Source: JBPYCR01 sp051846915 (GTDB lineage Bacteria > Bacillota > Bacilli > Bacillales > Amphibacillaceae). Taken from it: 64,000 nucleotides of DNA. This document shows positions 1-8,028 of the stretch, piece after piece. How positions within the stretch are numbered: position 1 is the first letter of the stretch; each line of letters starts with the position of its first letter. The DNA lies in contig NZ_JBPYCR010000017.1 in NCBI RefSeq assembly GCF_051846915.1, forward strand, positions 8,820 through 72,819. Reading direction: 5' to 3'. Under the pieces are notes generated by a model that did no database searches, had not been told where the DNA came from, and saw nothing but the letters and a program-made list of their open reading frames with translations. The position numbers were made by a program, and so were the translations under genes.

Positions 1-293
1 TCAATCGTTTTCACTGCTCCATCGAGGTCGACCATGATTGTCTTATCTTTCCCGGTTTTCGGTCCAGAACCAGCTGTAAACACCACTGCATCAACGTCTT
101 CAGCAGCTCGAGCAATATCCTCTATTTCACCTTCAAGGTTCGCAATGACCGTCTCCGCACCGAGGTCTTCAAAATAAGCTTTTTGTTCCACTTTACGTAA
201 CATCGCTTTTGCAACATGTTCTCCGCTACCCTGAATGGATTTAACCAAGTGTTTTCCGATTTGTCCATTGGCTCCTACAACTAAGATTTTCAT
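1..293 (-). CDS. NAD(P)-binding SDR-type oxidoreductase, 3' end outside window
   Basis: The reading frame begins at an ATG at 291-293 and runs off the left edge, so about 97 N-terminal residues are visible. The start MKILVVGANGQIGKHLVK carries the GxxGxxG dinucleotide-binding loop of a Rossmann fold, followed by an acidic region and a VVFTAGSGPKTG stretch typical of atypical short-chain dehydrogenases of the YhfK/YwnB kind. A purine-rich stretch precedes the start. Family known: NAD(P)H-binding proteins, often of unknown substrate. The substrate cannot be inferred here and the C-terminal part is missing. Confidence 0.8.
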   Translation of the reverse strand, partial: MKILVVGANGQIGKHLVKSIQGSGEHVAKAMLRKVEQKAYFEDLGAETVIANLEGEIEDIARAAEDVDAVVFTAGSGPKTGKDKTIMVDLDGAVKTI

Positions 294-507
294 GTACTCA
301 CCCTTTCTTAAAAAACGTCTTCCATATTGAAAGACACTTATACACTTTACCCTTAAATAAGAGTTTTTAATCTGAAGTTTTTGTATGATTAACATGTTGA
401 TATTCGTTCTAAAAACTACTACACAATACAAAAACAAAGATATACATAAAAATGTATATCTTAAATGGTACAATGGTTTTACATTACTTATTAAGGGAGG
501 AACTCGT

Positions 508-885
508 ATGGGATTTTTAAGTGGCGTTTTAGGAAACGCTTCTACAGCAAACGAAAAAGATGTTGAAAAAGAAATTGGACAGCTTTTGATAGACGATGAA
601 GAAATAGAAGTTGCTTTTAAATTAATCAGGGATTTAATTGTCTTTACGAACAATCGTCTCATTTCCGTAGATAAACAAGGGCTAACTGGTAAGAAGGTTG
701 AATATCACTCTATCCCTTACAAAAGCGTTACCCATTTCAGTGTAGAAACGGCCGGAACTTTTGATTTAGATGCTGAATTAAAAGTATGGATATCTGGAGC
801 TGAAACCCCTGCTCTTGCAAAGCAATTTAAAAAAGACAATAGTATCTACGACATCCAAAAAGTACTGGCTACAATGTGTAGTTAA
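508..885 (+). CDS. bacterial PH-domain (bPH) protein
   Basis: A 125-residue protein. The start at 508 is chosen because AAGGGAGG lies 7 bases upstream; the open frame extends to 385 but the extra residues are not protein-like. The middle, ...LLIDDEEIEVAFKLIRDLIVFTNNRLISVDKQG..., matches the beta-rich pattern of bacterial pleckstrin-homology domains (YvbH/bPH_1), which lead with an RDxxxFTNxRLI strand. No signal peptide or membrane segment is seen, so a cytosolic location is expected. Function in these families is mostly unknown; some link to envelope stress. Stands alone between divergent genes. Confidence 0.75.
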   Translation: MGFLSGVLGNASTANEKDVEKEIGQLLIDDEEIEVAFKLIRDLIVFTNNRLISVDKQGLTGKKVEYHSIPYKSVTHFSVETAGTFDLDAELKVWISGAETPALAKQFKKDNSIYDIQKVLATMCS

Positions 886-1034
886 TTTCACACGATCGAA
901 ATGTGGATAAGGGAAGTACACCTGGATTTTGTAGCATGCTTTTCGATGTAAAGTGGATGATTTTTTACACAGTTCACATCTATTAGGTATAGGCAACGAC
1001 TATTTAAACGGGACAGGGCACTTGTCCCGTTCCA

Positions 1035-1379
1035 TCAAGTAATCGACGCGCGTTCATCGTCTGTAAATTCCTCCATGCAATAACGAATATACTGACTGCG
1101 ATCAACTGCATAAGACAGCCCCTGTTCTTCAAACACTTCCAGAAGAAAACGATCCAATGTGTACGCCCCGTGTGACTGCAGTTCTTCCAGTGTCACGCTT
1201 GAAACCAACGCTTGATAAGACCCTAACTTTATTAGAGCACGCCCGTCTTCTCGCCACGTCACACTTGACGAAAGTTCAAATTCCATGCCAAGTACTTTTA
1301 CCACAAACGACACAAACTTCTCATTGTTATAATTTTTTGCTATCAAACCTCTAATCCATCCTTGAGAATTCAATTCCAT
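1035..1379 (-). CDS. hypothetical protein, 114 aa
   Basis: I do not recognise a family. The protein is soluble, mixed alpha/beta by composition (LIAKNYNNEKFVSFVVKVLGMEFEL...), acidic at the C-terminus (EEFTDDERAS) and lacks a signal peptide. The start is supported by AAGGAG 5 bases upstream. It reads leftwards and its leader of about 28 bases abuts the IS30 element. With the IS removed, the gene would lie directly behind the S-box riboswitch terminator at 2484-2513, so it may once have been the regulated gene or lie just beyond a deleted one; that is inference. Confidence 0.6.
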   Translation of the reverse strand: MELNSQGWIRGLIAKNYNNEKFVSFVVKVLGMEFELSSSVTWREDGRALIKLGSYQALVSSVTLEELQSHGAYTLDRFLLEVFEEQGLSYAVDRSQYIRYCMEEFTDDERASIT

Positions 1380-1410
1380 TCACTCCTTAATAGTATTTAT
1401 TAAAACCTAG

Positions 1411-2474
1411 ATTGTAAAATTAAGCGAGACACAAAAAACGGACATGTCATGATAAACTCAATCTGTAACCTACCAAAGTTAAGGAGAGTGTATCTGACAT
1501 GTCCTACACCCATCTTACCAAAACAGAACTGGTATTCATAGAAGAATATCATGCCTTTGGCCTAAAAGGCCGGAAAATAGCTGAAAAGCTAGGCCGCGGC
1601 CATGAAGCAATTTACCGTGTCATCAGACAGCTTAAAAAAGGACTAACTGCGTTAGACATTTACTTGCAGTATCGTACAAACAAATCTAAGTGTGGCCGCA
1701 AAAGCATTCAATTAACAACTGATGAAGTGGACTATATCACCGATAAAGTCCGTAATGGTTGGACGCCTGATGTTATAATCGGACGGAATGAAAAAGCCAT
1801 TTCTTGCAGCATGCGCACACTTTATCGAAAGTTTCAATTAGGCGAGTTTGACCTAAAAGATTTACCCATGCAAGGTAAGCGCAAACCAAATGGGCACAAG
1901 GAAAAAAGAGGTAAACAAGCCTTCAGACGCACGATTCAGGATCGAGAGAATGAACATCCAAATTACCAAGAAGAGTTTGGTCATCTCGAAGGTGATACCA
2001 TTGTCGGACGCCATCATAAAAGTGCTGTCATTACACTTGTCGAACGTTTAACAAAATGCATCATTGCTATAAAGCCAGCCGGAAGGCGGGCTTCCAACAT
2101 CGAAACATCAATGAACCAATGGATGAGTCAGTTGCCACCACACTTATTTAAGTCAATTATTTTTGATTGTGGCAAGGAATTCTCTAACTGGAAATCCATC
2201 AGCAATGAACATGACATCGACATTTACTTTGCAGATCCAGGCACACCTTCACAAAGAGGATTGAATGAACATTCCAACGGGCTTCTGCGAAAAAACGGGC
2301 TACCTAAGGAAATGGATTTCAACCCTGTGTCACAGGAATATATCGCTTCTGTTGCCTACAGAAGAAACAACGTGCCAAGGAAATCCTTGAATTATCAAAC
2401 ACCGATTGAGTGTTTCATGAATCATGTCAGTCAAGATTTTGATATAGGGATGTTGTCTCGCTTAAATTGACAAA
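1411..2474 (+). mobile_element. IS30-family insertion sequence, apparently intact
   Basis: The transposase gene is bounded by imperfect terminal inverted repeats of 19 bases, TGTAAAATTAAGCGAGACA at 1413-1431 and its counterpart at 2454-2472 (17 of 19 identical on reversal). The right repeat overlaps the transposase stop codon. A clear target duplication was not seen by eye. The right end lies about ten bases beyond the U-tract of an intrinsic terminator; insertion beside hairpins is a habit reported for several IS30 relatives. Confidence 0.85.
1499..2470 (+). CDS. IS30-family transposase
   Basis: A 323-residue DDE transposase. N-terminal helix-turn-helix (LTKTELVFIEEYHAFGLKGR.. with IAEKLGRGHEAIYR, residues about 5-45) for end binding. 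The catalytic core shows the IS30 signatures FGHLEGDTIVG (first Asp, about residue 165), IIFDCGKEF (second Asp) and QRGLNEHSNGLLRK (Glu), followed by the RRNNVPRKSLNYQTPIE tail. Length is usual for the family and there is no frameshift, so it is probably active. AAGGAG lies just upstream of the start. Confidence 0.95.
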   Translation: MSYTHLTKTELVFIEEYHAFGLKGRKIAEKLGRGHEAIYRVIRQLKKGLTALDIYLQYRTNKSKCGRKSIQLTTDEVDYITDKVRNGWTPDVIIGRNEKAISCSMRTLYRKFQLGEFDLKDLPMQGKRKPNGHKEKRGKQAFRRTIQDRENEHPNYQEEFGHLEGDTIVGRHHKSAVITLVERLTKCIIAIKPAGRRASNIETSMNQWMSQLPPHLFKSIIFDCGKEFSNWKSISNEHDIDIYFADPGTPSQRGLNEHSNGLLRKNGLPKEMDFNPVSQEYIASVAYRRNNVPRKSLNYQTPIECFMNHVSQDFDIGMLSRLN

Positions 2475-2483
2475 TCAAAAAAC

Positions 2484-2513
2484 AAAAAAACTTCCTATCC
2501 TAGATAAGAAGTT
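2484..2513 (-). terminator. intrinsic terminator, expression platform of the S-box
   Basis: Read leftwards, AAACTTCTTATC pairs across a TAG loop with GATAGGAAGTTT and is followed by a run of T. The 5' arm contains CTTATC, which can instead pair with GATAAG from the 3' side of riboswitch P1, giving the antiterminator expected for a transcription-attenuating S-box. Confidence 0.85.
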
Positions 2514-2534
2514 TCATAAAAGAACCGGTCACCT

Positions 2535-2624
2535 CCTTATCGATATTTAGCAGGACCACCTTGCCTCTAGAGCAGGTTGGTGCGGGATCATAGAGCTAAA
2601 CCTCTCCTCCGACTCTTGATAAAG
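2535..2624 (-). promoter_or_regulatory. SAM-I (S-box) riboswitch aptamer
   Basis: Read leftwards the segment shows P1 arms CTTTATC/GATAAGG, the AAGAG strand after P1, GGAGGAGAGGTTTAGCTC, the conserved CTATGAT..CCGCACCAACC block and the AAGGTGGTCCTGCTAAA block, in the order and spacing of the S-box consensus. A -10 hexamer TATAAT lies at 2645-2650 just upstream. S-box RNAs bind S-adenosylmethionine and stop transcription of methionine/sulfur genes. Here IS30 lies between the terminator and the next leftward gene. Confidence 0.85.
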
Positions 2625-2808
2625 CTTTATTTAATTGTTGCTATATTATAGCACAGTTTTTTTATAAATGTTTGGCAGCAAGAAGCGTCTGTTATACATT
2701 TAATGGAATTTCTTCGTCTAAATAACCGCCCTCAACGTGACACTCAGTAGAATTATAAAATTCAGTTTGGCACGAAGACTTATGCAGGCATGAATTTGCT
2801 AGATATAC

Positions 2809-2858
2809 AAACTGCACCTCCAAATGTTAGTTAACAGCTAAAATTTGGGGTGCAGTTC
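2809..2858. repeat. palindrome made of two IS-end-like sequences
   Basis: AACTGCACCTCCAAAT and ATTTGGGGTGCAGTT face each other across a 17-base loop. The arms resemble IS3-family termini (TGcaCcCCAAA type), so this is either a terminator for the small gene to the right or the relic of a deleted IS. A related arrangement occurs at 57735-57843. Confidence 0.5.
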
Positions 2859-2887
2859 ATTCATGCGAGATTCTTATTCATTATAAC

Positions 2888-3055
2888 TTATAGCGGTATG
2901 TGGCTTACGAATTGTTTAACATTAGTTGCTAATATTGCATGATCATCTACTACGCTTGATAGAAATCTAAAGTGAGACGATCTACCAATCATAATTATAG
3001 CGACAAAAAGAACGACCGTAAATGCCACTAATAACCATAAAATAGTGTCTAACAT
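2888..3055 (-). CDS. small membrane protein, 55 aa
   Basis: A short frame MLDTILWLLVAFTVVLFVAIIM followed by GRSSHFRFLSSVVDDHAILATNV and ending in FVSHIPL. One strong N-terminal transmembrane helix (residues 2-22) and a short polar tail. A weak purine-rich TTGGGG site lies 4 bases before the ATG. No family is recognised; codon pattern and the helix favour a real gene, but there is no second line of evidence. The palindrome at 2809-2858 is just downstream and could end its transcript. Confidence 0.4.
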   Translation of the reverse strand: MLDTILWLLVAFTVVLFVAIIMIGRSSHFRFLSSVVDDHAILATNVKQFVSHIPL

Positions 3056-3348
3056 TTTCCCCAACTTTTAACTCACCTCACCAATGAGTATATATACCGG
3101 ATTGATTAAACTCAAATTATCTACACACCAAAATACCGTTTATGACTAACTTGTGGCCGCATTCTGAAAAATTAAGTACAAAGTTATTATTCTAGCTTTC
3201 TACACTTGACAAAAATCAGTTATTTTCACTAAATACAAGGGGCAATAGTCTTCTTGACATCATAGAAAATACTTTTTCTTTCCGTCGATTCTGTTATAAT
3301 TAATGATGTAACGTTTAAGCAGACTTTTGGGTTAGGGGTTTTTTAGAA

Positions 3349-4542
3349 TTGAAAAATTTCATAGATAAATTGATTAACGAATATTGGAGCCCTTATATCG
3401 CTATTGGCATTGCCGGTGTATTAAGTGCAATCTACTTTGGGATAACAAATAGCGTGTGGGCAGTTACCGGAGAGTTTACTAGATTCGGGGGGCATATTCT
3501 GTCGGGTCTGGGCATAGATATATCTGATTGGGATTATTTTAATATGATCAATATGGATGGAACAACTCTGTCGCGAACGGACGGCTGGATTATTTGGGGG
3601 ATGTTTATTGGCGCCTTCATCATGGTCCTATTAGGAAATAATTTCAAAATCCGAAAACCGAATCAAAAAAGACGATATTTCCAAGCACTTATCGGCGGAG
3701 TTATTGCCGGGTTCGGTGCGAGACTCGCACTAGGGTGTAACTTAGCAGCGTTTTTCACTGGAGTTCCCCAATTTTCTTTTCATGCGTGGATTTTTATGGT
3801 CGCTACAGCGATCGGTACTTATTTCGGTTTCAAAATTATTAACATGAAATGGTGGAAAGGGAAACCGCTGCTAAAAAGAGGCAATGTGACCCAGCCATCC
3901 GCCGAAGCACGAGTTATTCAGCCATACATTGGCGGAATTATTGCAGTCGTTTACTTAGGCCTTGTCTTTTACTTTTTCTTTACCGGAAAGCCAATGCTAG
4001 GTGTAGCAGCACTATTCGGATGCGCCTTTGGTATCTTGATCGAGAGAGGACAAATCTGTTTCACGTCAGCATTTCGCGATTTATGGGTGAGCGGTAGAGC
4101 GACAATGGCAAAAGCAATTGGTGTTGGAATGGCAATAAGTACCGTCTTAACGTTTATCGTTATTATGTACTACGGTTTAGAACCGATCACAAAAATTACG
4201 GCACCAAGTACATTGATTGGCGGAATTTTATTCGGACTTGGAATTGTATTAGCCGGCAGTTGTGAAACAGGAATGATGTACCGAATGATGGAAGGGCAAA
4301 TCGTATTTCTGCCTGTGTTCGCTGGAAATGTTATCGGGGCTACCTTTTTAGCCTATGCATGGGATCACATGGCTGTATATAACATTTTTGTCAAAAGCGG
4401 TTCAACGATCAACTTGCTTACAACGATGAAGCCTGCTTACGCACTTATCATCACATTAATCATGCTGGCAGCATGGTACTTAATCGCCAACTATTGGCAA
4501 AAAAATTACCGATTTGGCGTTGGATTTAAGAAAGGAGCATAA
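3349..4542 (+). CDS. tsuA: YeeE/YedE-family thiosulfate transporter (TsuA-like)
   Basis: A 397-residue integral membrane protein with about nine to ten hydrophobic helices. Three short Cys motifs typical of YeeE/YedE proteins are present: LGCNLAAFFTG (about residue 127), ERGQICFTSAFRDLW (about 230) and LAGSCETGMMYRM (about 300). In Spirochaeta TsuA such cysteines relay thiosulfate through the channel. The start is a TTG; AGGGG lies 11 bases upstream and no better start exists. tsuB follows after two bases, so the two are co-transcribed. Imported thiosulfate would feed cysteine synthesis. A TATAAT at about 3295-3300 may be the -10. Confidence 0.9.
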   Translation: MKNFIDKLINEYWSPYIAIGIAGVLSAIYFGITNSVWAVTGEFTRFGGHILSGLGIDISDWDYFNMINMDGTTLSRTDGWIIWGMFIGAFIMVLLGNNFKIRKPNQKRRYFQALIGGVIAGFGARLALGCNLAAFFTGVPQFSFHAWIFMVATAIGTYFGFKIINMKWWKGKPLLKRGNVTQPSAEARVIQPYIGGIIAVVYLGLVFYFFFTGKPMLGVAALFGCAFGILIERGQICFTSAFRDLWVSGRATMAKAIGVGMAISTVLTFIVIMYYGLEPITKITAPSTLIGGILFGLGIVLAGSCETGMMYRMMEGQIVFLPVFAGNVIGATFLAYAWDHMAVYNIFVKSGSTINLLTTMKPAYALIITLIMLAAWYLIANYWQKNYRFGVGFKKGA

Positions 4543-4544
4543 TT

Positions 4545-4775
4545 ATGGACATTAATTTATCATTGGATGTTAGAGGCGAATCTTGCCCATATCCTGTCAT
4601 TTATACGTTGGAAGCATTAGAAGATATGGAAAAAGGGGAAATTTTACAAGTTGTAGCAGACTGCCCAGCTTCATTTAAAAATGTGCCTGAAGAAGTTGTG
4701 AAACACGGGTATAAACTCATGAAAGATCCGGAGAAAAAGGGTCGTGATTTGTACTTCTATTTTTTAGCCGGGTAA
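4545..4775 (+). CDS. tsuB: TusA-like sulfur carrier partner (TsuB-like)
   Basis: A 76-residue SirA/TusA-fold protein. The CPxP motif (DVRGESCPYPVIYTLEAL, Cys at about residue 14) holds the sulfur-accepting cysteine, and the C-terminal GRDLYFYFLAG strand completes the two-layer fold. In TsuA-TsuB systems the carrier is needed for thiosulfate uptake, presumably by capturing sulfur at the cytosolic exit. Spacing to tsuA is two bases with an AAAGGAG site inside the tsuA end. A 5'-truncated copy lies at 10652-10829. Confidence 0.9.
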   Translation: MDINLSLDVRGESCPYPVIYTLEALEDMEKGEILQVVADCPASFKNVPEEVVKHGYKLMKDPEKKGRDLYFYFLAG

Positions 4776-4789
4776 ATAGGCTGAACAAA

Positions 4790-4986
4790 GAAAAGCGCAA
4801 GCGCCCTGCCTAGAAACGTAGCGACTGGACTGAAGCAACTAAGATAAAGGAATCACGATGAGCACCGCGAATCGATGATGACTTTCACCCAAGGGCATAA
4901 GGGCGACTAAGCCTCTGTCTAAGCCAATCGGCAAGTCTTCTTTATCGCAAGGCGCTGCAGGAAGTCGCCTAGTTTCTGGGCGCTTA
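4790..4986. repeat. dispersed intergenic repeat with GAAAAGCGCAAGCGCC end
   Basis: A GC-richer stretch beginning AAAAGCGCAAGCGCCC and ending CTGGGCGCTTAAGCTAGAC, whose ends can pair (GCGCCC..GGGCGC and the TAGAAAC/GTTTCT parts). The same leading motif recurs at 59209. It has no open frame of note. It looks like a dispersed non-coding repeat; its function is unknown. Confidence 0.6.
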
Positions 4987-5030
4987 AGCTAGACAGCTAT
5001 GCACAAAATTATATACATTCTTATCTTTTT

Positions 5031-5078
5031 AAAAAAACGGCTATACCACAGCAGGAAACATTGTGGTATAGCCATTTT
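5031..5078. terminator. strong bidirectional terminator
   Basis: AAAACGGCTATACCACA and TGTGGTATAGCCATTTTT form a 15-base-pair hairpin with an 11-base loop, flanked by A and T runs on the two sides. It sits downstream of the leftward ureohydrolase gene and of the rightward tsuAB transcript and can serve both. Confidence 0.85.
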
Positions 5079-5162
5079 TATTATTTTGTTGCAACTCTTG
5101 ACTATAGATTTTGCTATAATCACGGTGAAAACCAGTACTTGTGTCCTTTGCTCAACTGCAAT

Positions 5163-6122
5163 TTATTTCTGGTACCTTGCTAATGATCCTAACATATCAG
5201 CTACAAATCTTGCTGCAGTAATCGCTGTAATATCGCTATGATCATACGGAGGTGCGATTTCCACCACATCAAAGCCAACAACATCTAATTTCCCTAACAT
5301 GTCAATAGCAAGAATCATTTCCCTTGTTTGGATTCCACCAGGTGTTGGTGCACATGTGCCCGGCGTTTGCGAAGCTTCTAAAGAATCCATATCAAACGAA
5401 ATATAAACTCCATCTGTTCCATCTGTTGCAACTTCAATAGCCTCTTTCATTACTTCTTCAATCCCTTTAGAGTATATATCCCTCATTGTGTGTAAAGAAA
5501 TATTGTTTTTCTTTACATATTCGTATTCCGCTTTAGGATTCATTGCGCCATGCGGTCCAATAATTACAGCGTTCTTAGGGTCAAAACAGCTTAATTCCAT
5601 CGTTCTTGGCACAGGACAACAGTGATTCCATTTATCTCCCCCTACATCCTCTGCTGTATCAAGGTGGGCGTCAAATAATATAAATCCATATTTACCCGAA
5701 GGATTGAACTTCTCTACTGCTCTTGTTCCGCCAATGGTTATTGCGTGATCCCCTCCAATAGTGATTGGGATAGCACCACCATGTAGTATTTCCAATATAT
5801 CCTCTTTACTTCGTTCGATAGTTGTAAAAGCATCTCCAATTTTTACATTCACATCTCCAAAGTCATGAACATTAAAAACATCATTGATATCAACATCATA
5901 ATCAAAATGATAAGGGATTAAACTGGATGATACATCTCTAAATTTCCGTGGACCCATTGTAGAACCGGTTCTAGTAATTGTAGTTCCGTCAAACGGTACA
6001 CCTATAATACCAGCTTTCACATTATTTTTTTCAATTAATTCTCTCTTAGGTTCCATAATAGGTCTTTTCATAAATGTAGCAATTCCAGCGTGTAATACTG
6101 AATTCCAAACATCATTTGACAT
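5163..6122 (-). CDS. ureohydrolase (arginase/agmatinase family)
   Basis: A 319-residue arginase-fold enzyme that would hydrolyse a guanidino group to urea. Metal ligands of the binuclear centre are visible: GGDHAIT (about residue 122), DAHLD (about 151) and SFDMD (about 243). The substrate region departs from classical agmatinase: after DAHLD the usual H-G-T is WNHCCPVPRTME, and after SFDMD the usual DPxxxPGTGTP is LEASQTPGTCAPTPGG. Substrate is therefore open (guanidinobutyrate, agmatine, guanidine-like compounds). It is the last gene of the leftward cluster with an amidase and a permease. Its ATG follows an AGGGAGGA site. Confidence 0.85.
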   Translation of the reverse strand: MSNDVWNSVLHAGIATFMKRPIMEPKRELIEKNNVKAGIIGVPFDGTTITRTGSTMGPRKFRDVSSSLIPYHFDYDVDINDVFNVHDFGDVNVKIGDAFTTIERSKEDILEILHGGAIPITIGGDHAITIGGTRAVEKFNPSGKYGFILFDAHLDTAEDVGGDKWNHCCPVPRTMELSCFDPKNAVIIGPHGAMNPKAEYEYVKKNNISLHTMRDIYSKGIEEVMKEAIEVATDGTDGVYISFDMDSLEASQTPGTCAPTPGGIQTREMILAIDMLGKLDVVGFDVVEIAPPYDHSDITAITAARFVADMLGSLARYQK

Positions 6123-6223
6123 TTAATATATCCTCCCTGTATTAAATAATTTTATTAGAATCTTCGTTTTAAGAGAGCCTATTTATTTATAATAGATTAT
6201 ATGAACAATATTCTATTACTTTA

Positions 6224-6958
6224 TTAACCGTGCTCTTCTTCAGCTGGCAGCTCGTACCACCTTACTCTTTCACCTACATAGCTACGTAGTTTCCACTTAA
6301 AAGACTTAGGCTCTTTCTCGATTGCTTTATTAAGTATATTTATACGATCAACAACTTCATTTTGTAGATTCATTTCCTTAGCATGATATTTAAGTTTTTC
6401 TAAATTACCTGTAATCGTCCTCCAAAAACCCCAATCTTTAGAAAGTATTGATGAAATATAAGATATGTTTATTTCTTCGTCATTATCCCCAACTTCATGA
6501 TCTTTAAATACGGCAAGTGCATCTGTAATATCTTTTTTATTTACTTCTATAATTTGAAGTTTTGTTAGGATCAAATCAGAAAGCGAAAGTGTATAAGCTT
6601 CTGTTTCAAGTCTTTCTCTAAGATCAATCGTATGACAAAGCTTCATTTTATCTAAAAAAACATCTACTTGCCTATGATTTTCTTCGTCCCAAAAGAATAA
6701 TCTTTCGTGACCATACATTGTATTAAATTCATGATCACCTATATATCCAGCATCCATAAATAACGTTTGAATAGAACTAGATGACTTGCTGTATCCGATA
6801 ACGTCTATATCGCTATACTCTCTTTTAAACGGAGATTGAGCAGCGGATGGGCATTTTAAATAAATCGCTAAACCTCCCAATAGTTTTAAAGGCAAGTTAT
6901 TTTTTTCTGCCAAGTCAATAATTCGTTCAGCTTCCTCTCTAATATCTTTTTTAATCAC
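6224..6958 (-). CDS. nucleotidyltransferase-fold protein of unknown role
   Basis: A 244-residue protein with a minimal nucleotidyltransferase-like core: LKLLGGLAIYLKCPS (the GG motif, about residue 28), YSDIDVIG (the DxD metal-binding pair, about 48) and VDVFLDKMKLCHTI (third acidic residue, about 97), followed by SLSDLILTKLQI, common in AbiEii/MNT-like proteins. No antitoxin partner lies beside it; it is embedded in a catabolic-looking cluster, so a toxin role is not favoured. Possible roles are nucleotide transfer to a small molecule or a degenerate regulatory fold. Gap to the phosphoesterase gene is about 65 bases. Confidence 0.6.
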   Translation of the reverse strand: MIKKDIREEAERIIDLAEKNNLPLKLLGGLAIYLKCPSAAQSPFKREYSDIDVIGYSKSSSSIQTLFMDAGYIGDHEFNTMYGHERLFFWDEENHRQVDVFLDKMKLCHTIDLRERLETEAYTLSLSDLILTKLQIIEVNKKDITDALAVFKDHEVGDNDEEINISYISSILSKDWGFWRTITGNLEKLKYHAKEMNLQNEVVDRINILNKAIEKEPKSFKWKLRSYVGERVRWYELPAEEEHG

Positions 6959-7023
6959 TACTTCACCTCACTATTTATCTGTTTTTATCTGACTTGCCAA
7001 TTTATAGAAATACTAACTATGAA

Positions 7024-7992
7024 CTATCCAGTAACGAGTTGATGTGCTAGAACCCCATCCTCACTAACCGTAATTAAAGCACCATCCAAAACTCCTTCTC
7101 CATACCGACTTCCTGGATTTATACATATGGTTTTTCCTATTGTGGTAGAACCTTTAGATTCATGTATATGACCATGAAGAGATAATATCGGCTGAAATTC
7201 CTCGATAACTTGTCTTACTGCCTTGCTCCCAACAGGAACCATATTTGGTGCTCCCCCATTAAACACCATCGAAAGATCACCTTTAAGTTCCGCTGCAATA
7301 TCCAGCGAAGAATTATATGGCGGTACATGAAAATTAAATATTGACGGGCGGTCATTATCGAGAGTTTTAGCCAATGTGCTTAACCGTTCATAAAGTTTTT
7401 CTTCCGATAATTCACGGGGACTATTAAATGGCGTTTCATTTGCATAACTACTGCCAATTATCTGACACGGCCCAATGTCTGCCACTTTGTTTTCAATGTA
7501 AGTGACAAATTCGGATTCTATAAAAACGTCATCAATATACCATTCATCATCATTTCCACCAATTGCATATAAATCGATCCCAATAGGTTCTAATCTTTCT
7601 TTAGCAATTTCCATCCATCTTGTTACACTGTCTTTCATCAATTTATCAAAGACTTGCTTTTTCAATATTTCATCATTGTTTATCTGTTCTACTTCATCTT
7701 GTGTTGTGCGATATGGATAAAATCCATTAAACCGTATCGTTTTTTCTAATTGCTCCACTTCGGACTCTGTATGCAATTCATGATCTTTATTAAGAAAACT
7801 TGCGCTCCATGTACTTCCGTTTGAAACAATTGGAATTACTGCTTTTCCGGTTAGATCCCCACCTAAAACCAGGGCTTGGGCATCATAAAATTTTGCTGCA
7901 TTAATAAATTTCATAAAACACCTTTCCGACCCATGAACATCCCCAGCATAAAATATCTTAAATCCCTTTTTTCTTTTTTTGAAAAATAACAT
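7024..7992 (-). CDS. calcineurin-like metallophosphoesterase
   Basis: A 322-residue cytosolic phosphoesterase. Motifs in order: FYAGDVHGS (DxH, about residue 15), LVLGGDLTG (GDxx, about 41), AIGGNDDEW (GNxD, in place of GNHD, about 143), NFHVPPYNS (about 220) and SLHGHIHES (GHxH, about 273), then INPGSRYGEG. These bind two metals. An AGGGGGAAGG site precedes the ATG. Substrate is unknown; in this position it may hydrolyse a phosphorylated or nucleotidylated intermediate made with the neighbouring nucleotidyltransferase-fold protein, which is speculation. Confidence 0.85.
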   Translation of the reverse strand: MLFFKKRKKGFKIFYAGDVHGSERCFMKFINAAKFYDAQALVLGGDLTGKAVIPIVSNGSTWSASFLNKDHELHTESEVEQLEKTIRFNGFYPYRTTQDEVEQINNDEILKKQVFDKLMKDSVTRWMEIAKERLEPIGIDLYAIGGNDDEWYIDDVFIESEFVTYIENKVADIGPCQIIGSSYANETPFNSPRELSEEKLYERLSTLAKTLDNDRPSIFNFHVPPYNSSLDIAAELKGDLSMVFNGGAPNMVPVGSKAVRQVIEEFQPILSLHGHIHESKGSTTIGKTICINPGSRYGEGVLDGALITVSEDGVLAHQLVTG

Positions 7993-8028
7993 GCCCTTCC
8001 CCCTCTATATAGAAATATTATACTTAAA

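Noticed and set aside
3254..3300. TTGACA at 3254 paired with TATAAT near 3295 as the tsuA promoter
   Set aside because: The gap is about 35 bases, twice the usual spacing, so the two do not form one promoter.
4999..5241. Open frame of 80 codons on the forward strand
   Set aside because: It starts inside a terminator region, has no ribosome binding site and runs antisense into the ureohydrolase gene.
6224..7992. AbiE- or MNT/HEPN-like toxin-antitoxin from the nucleotidyltransferase-fold gene
   Set aside because: No HEPN or AbiEi partner lies next to it; both neighbours are metabolic-type genes in the same direction.
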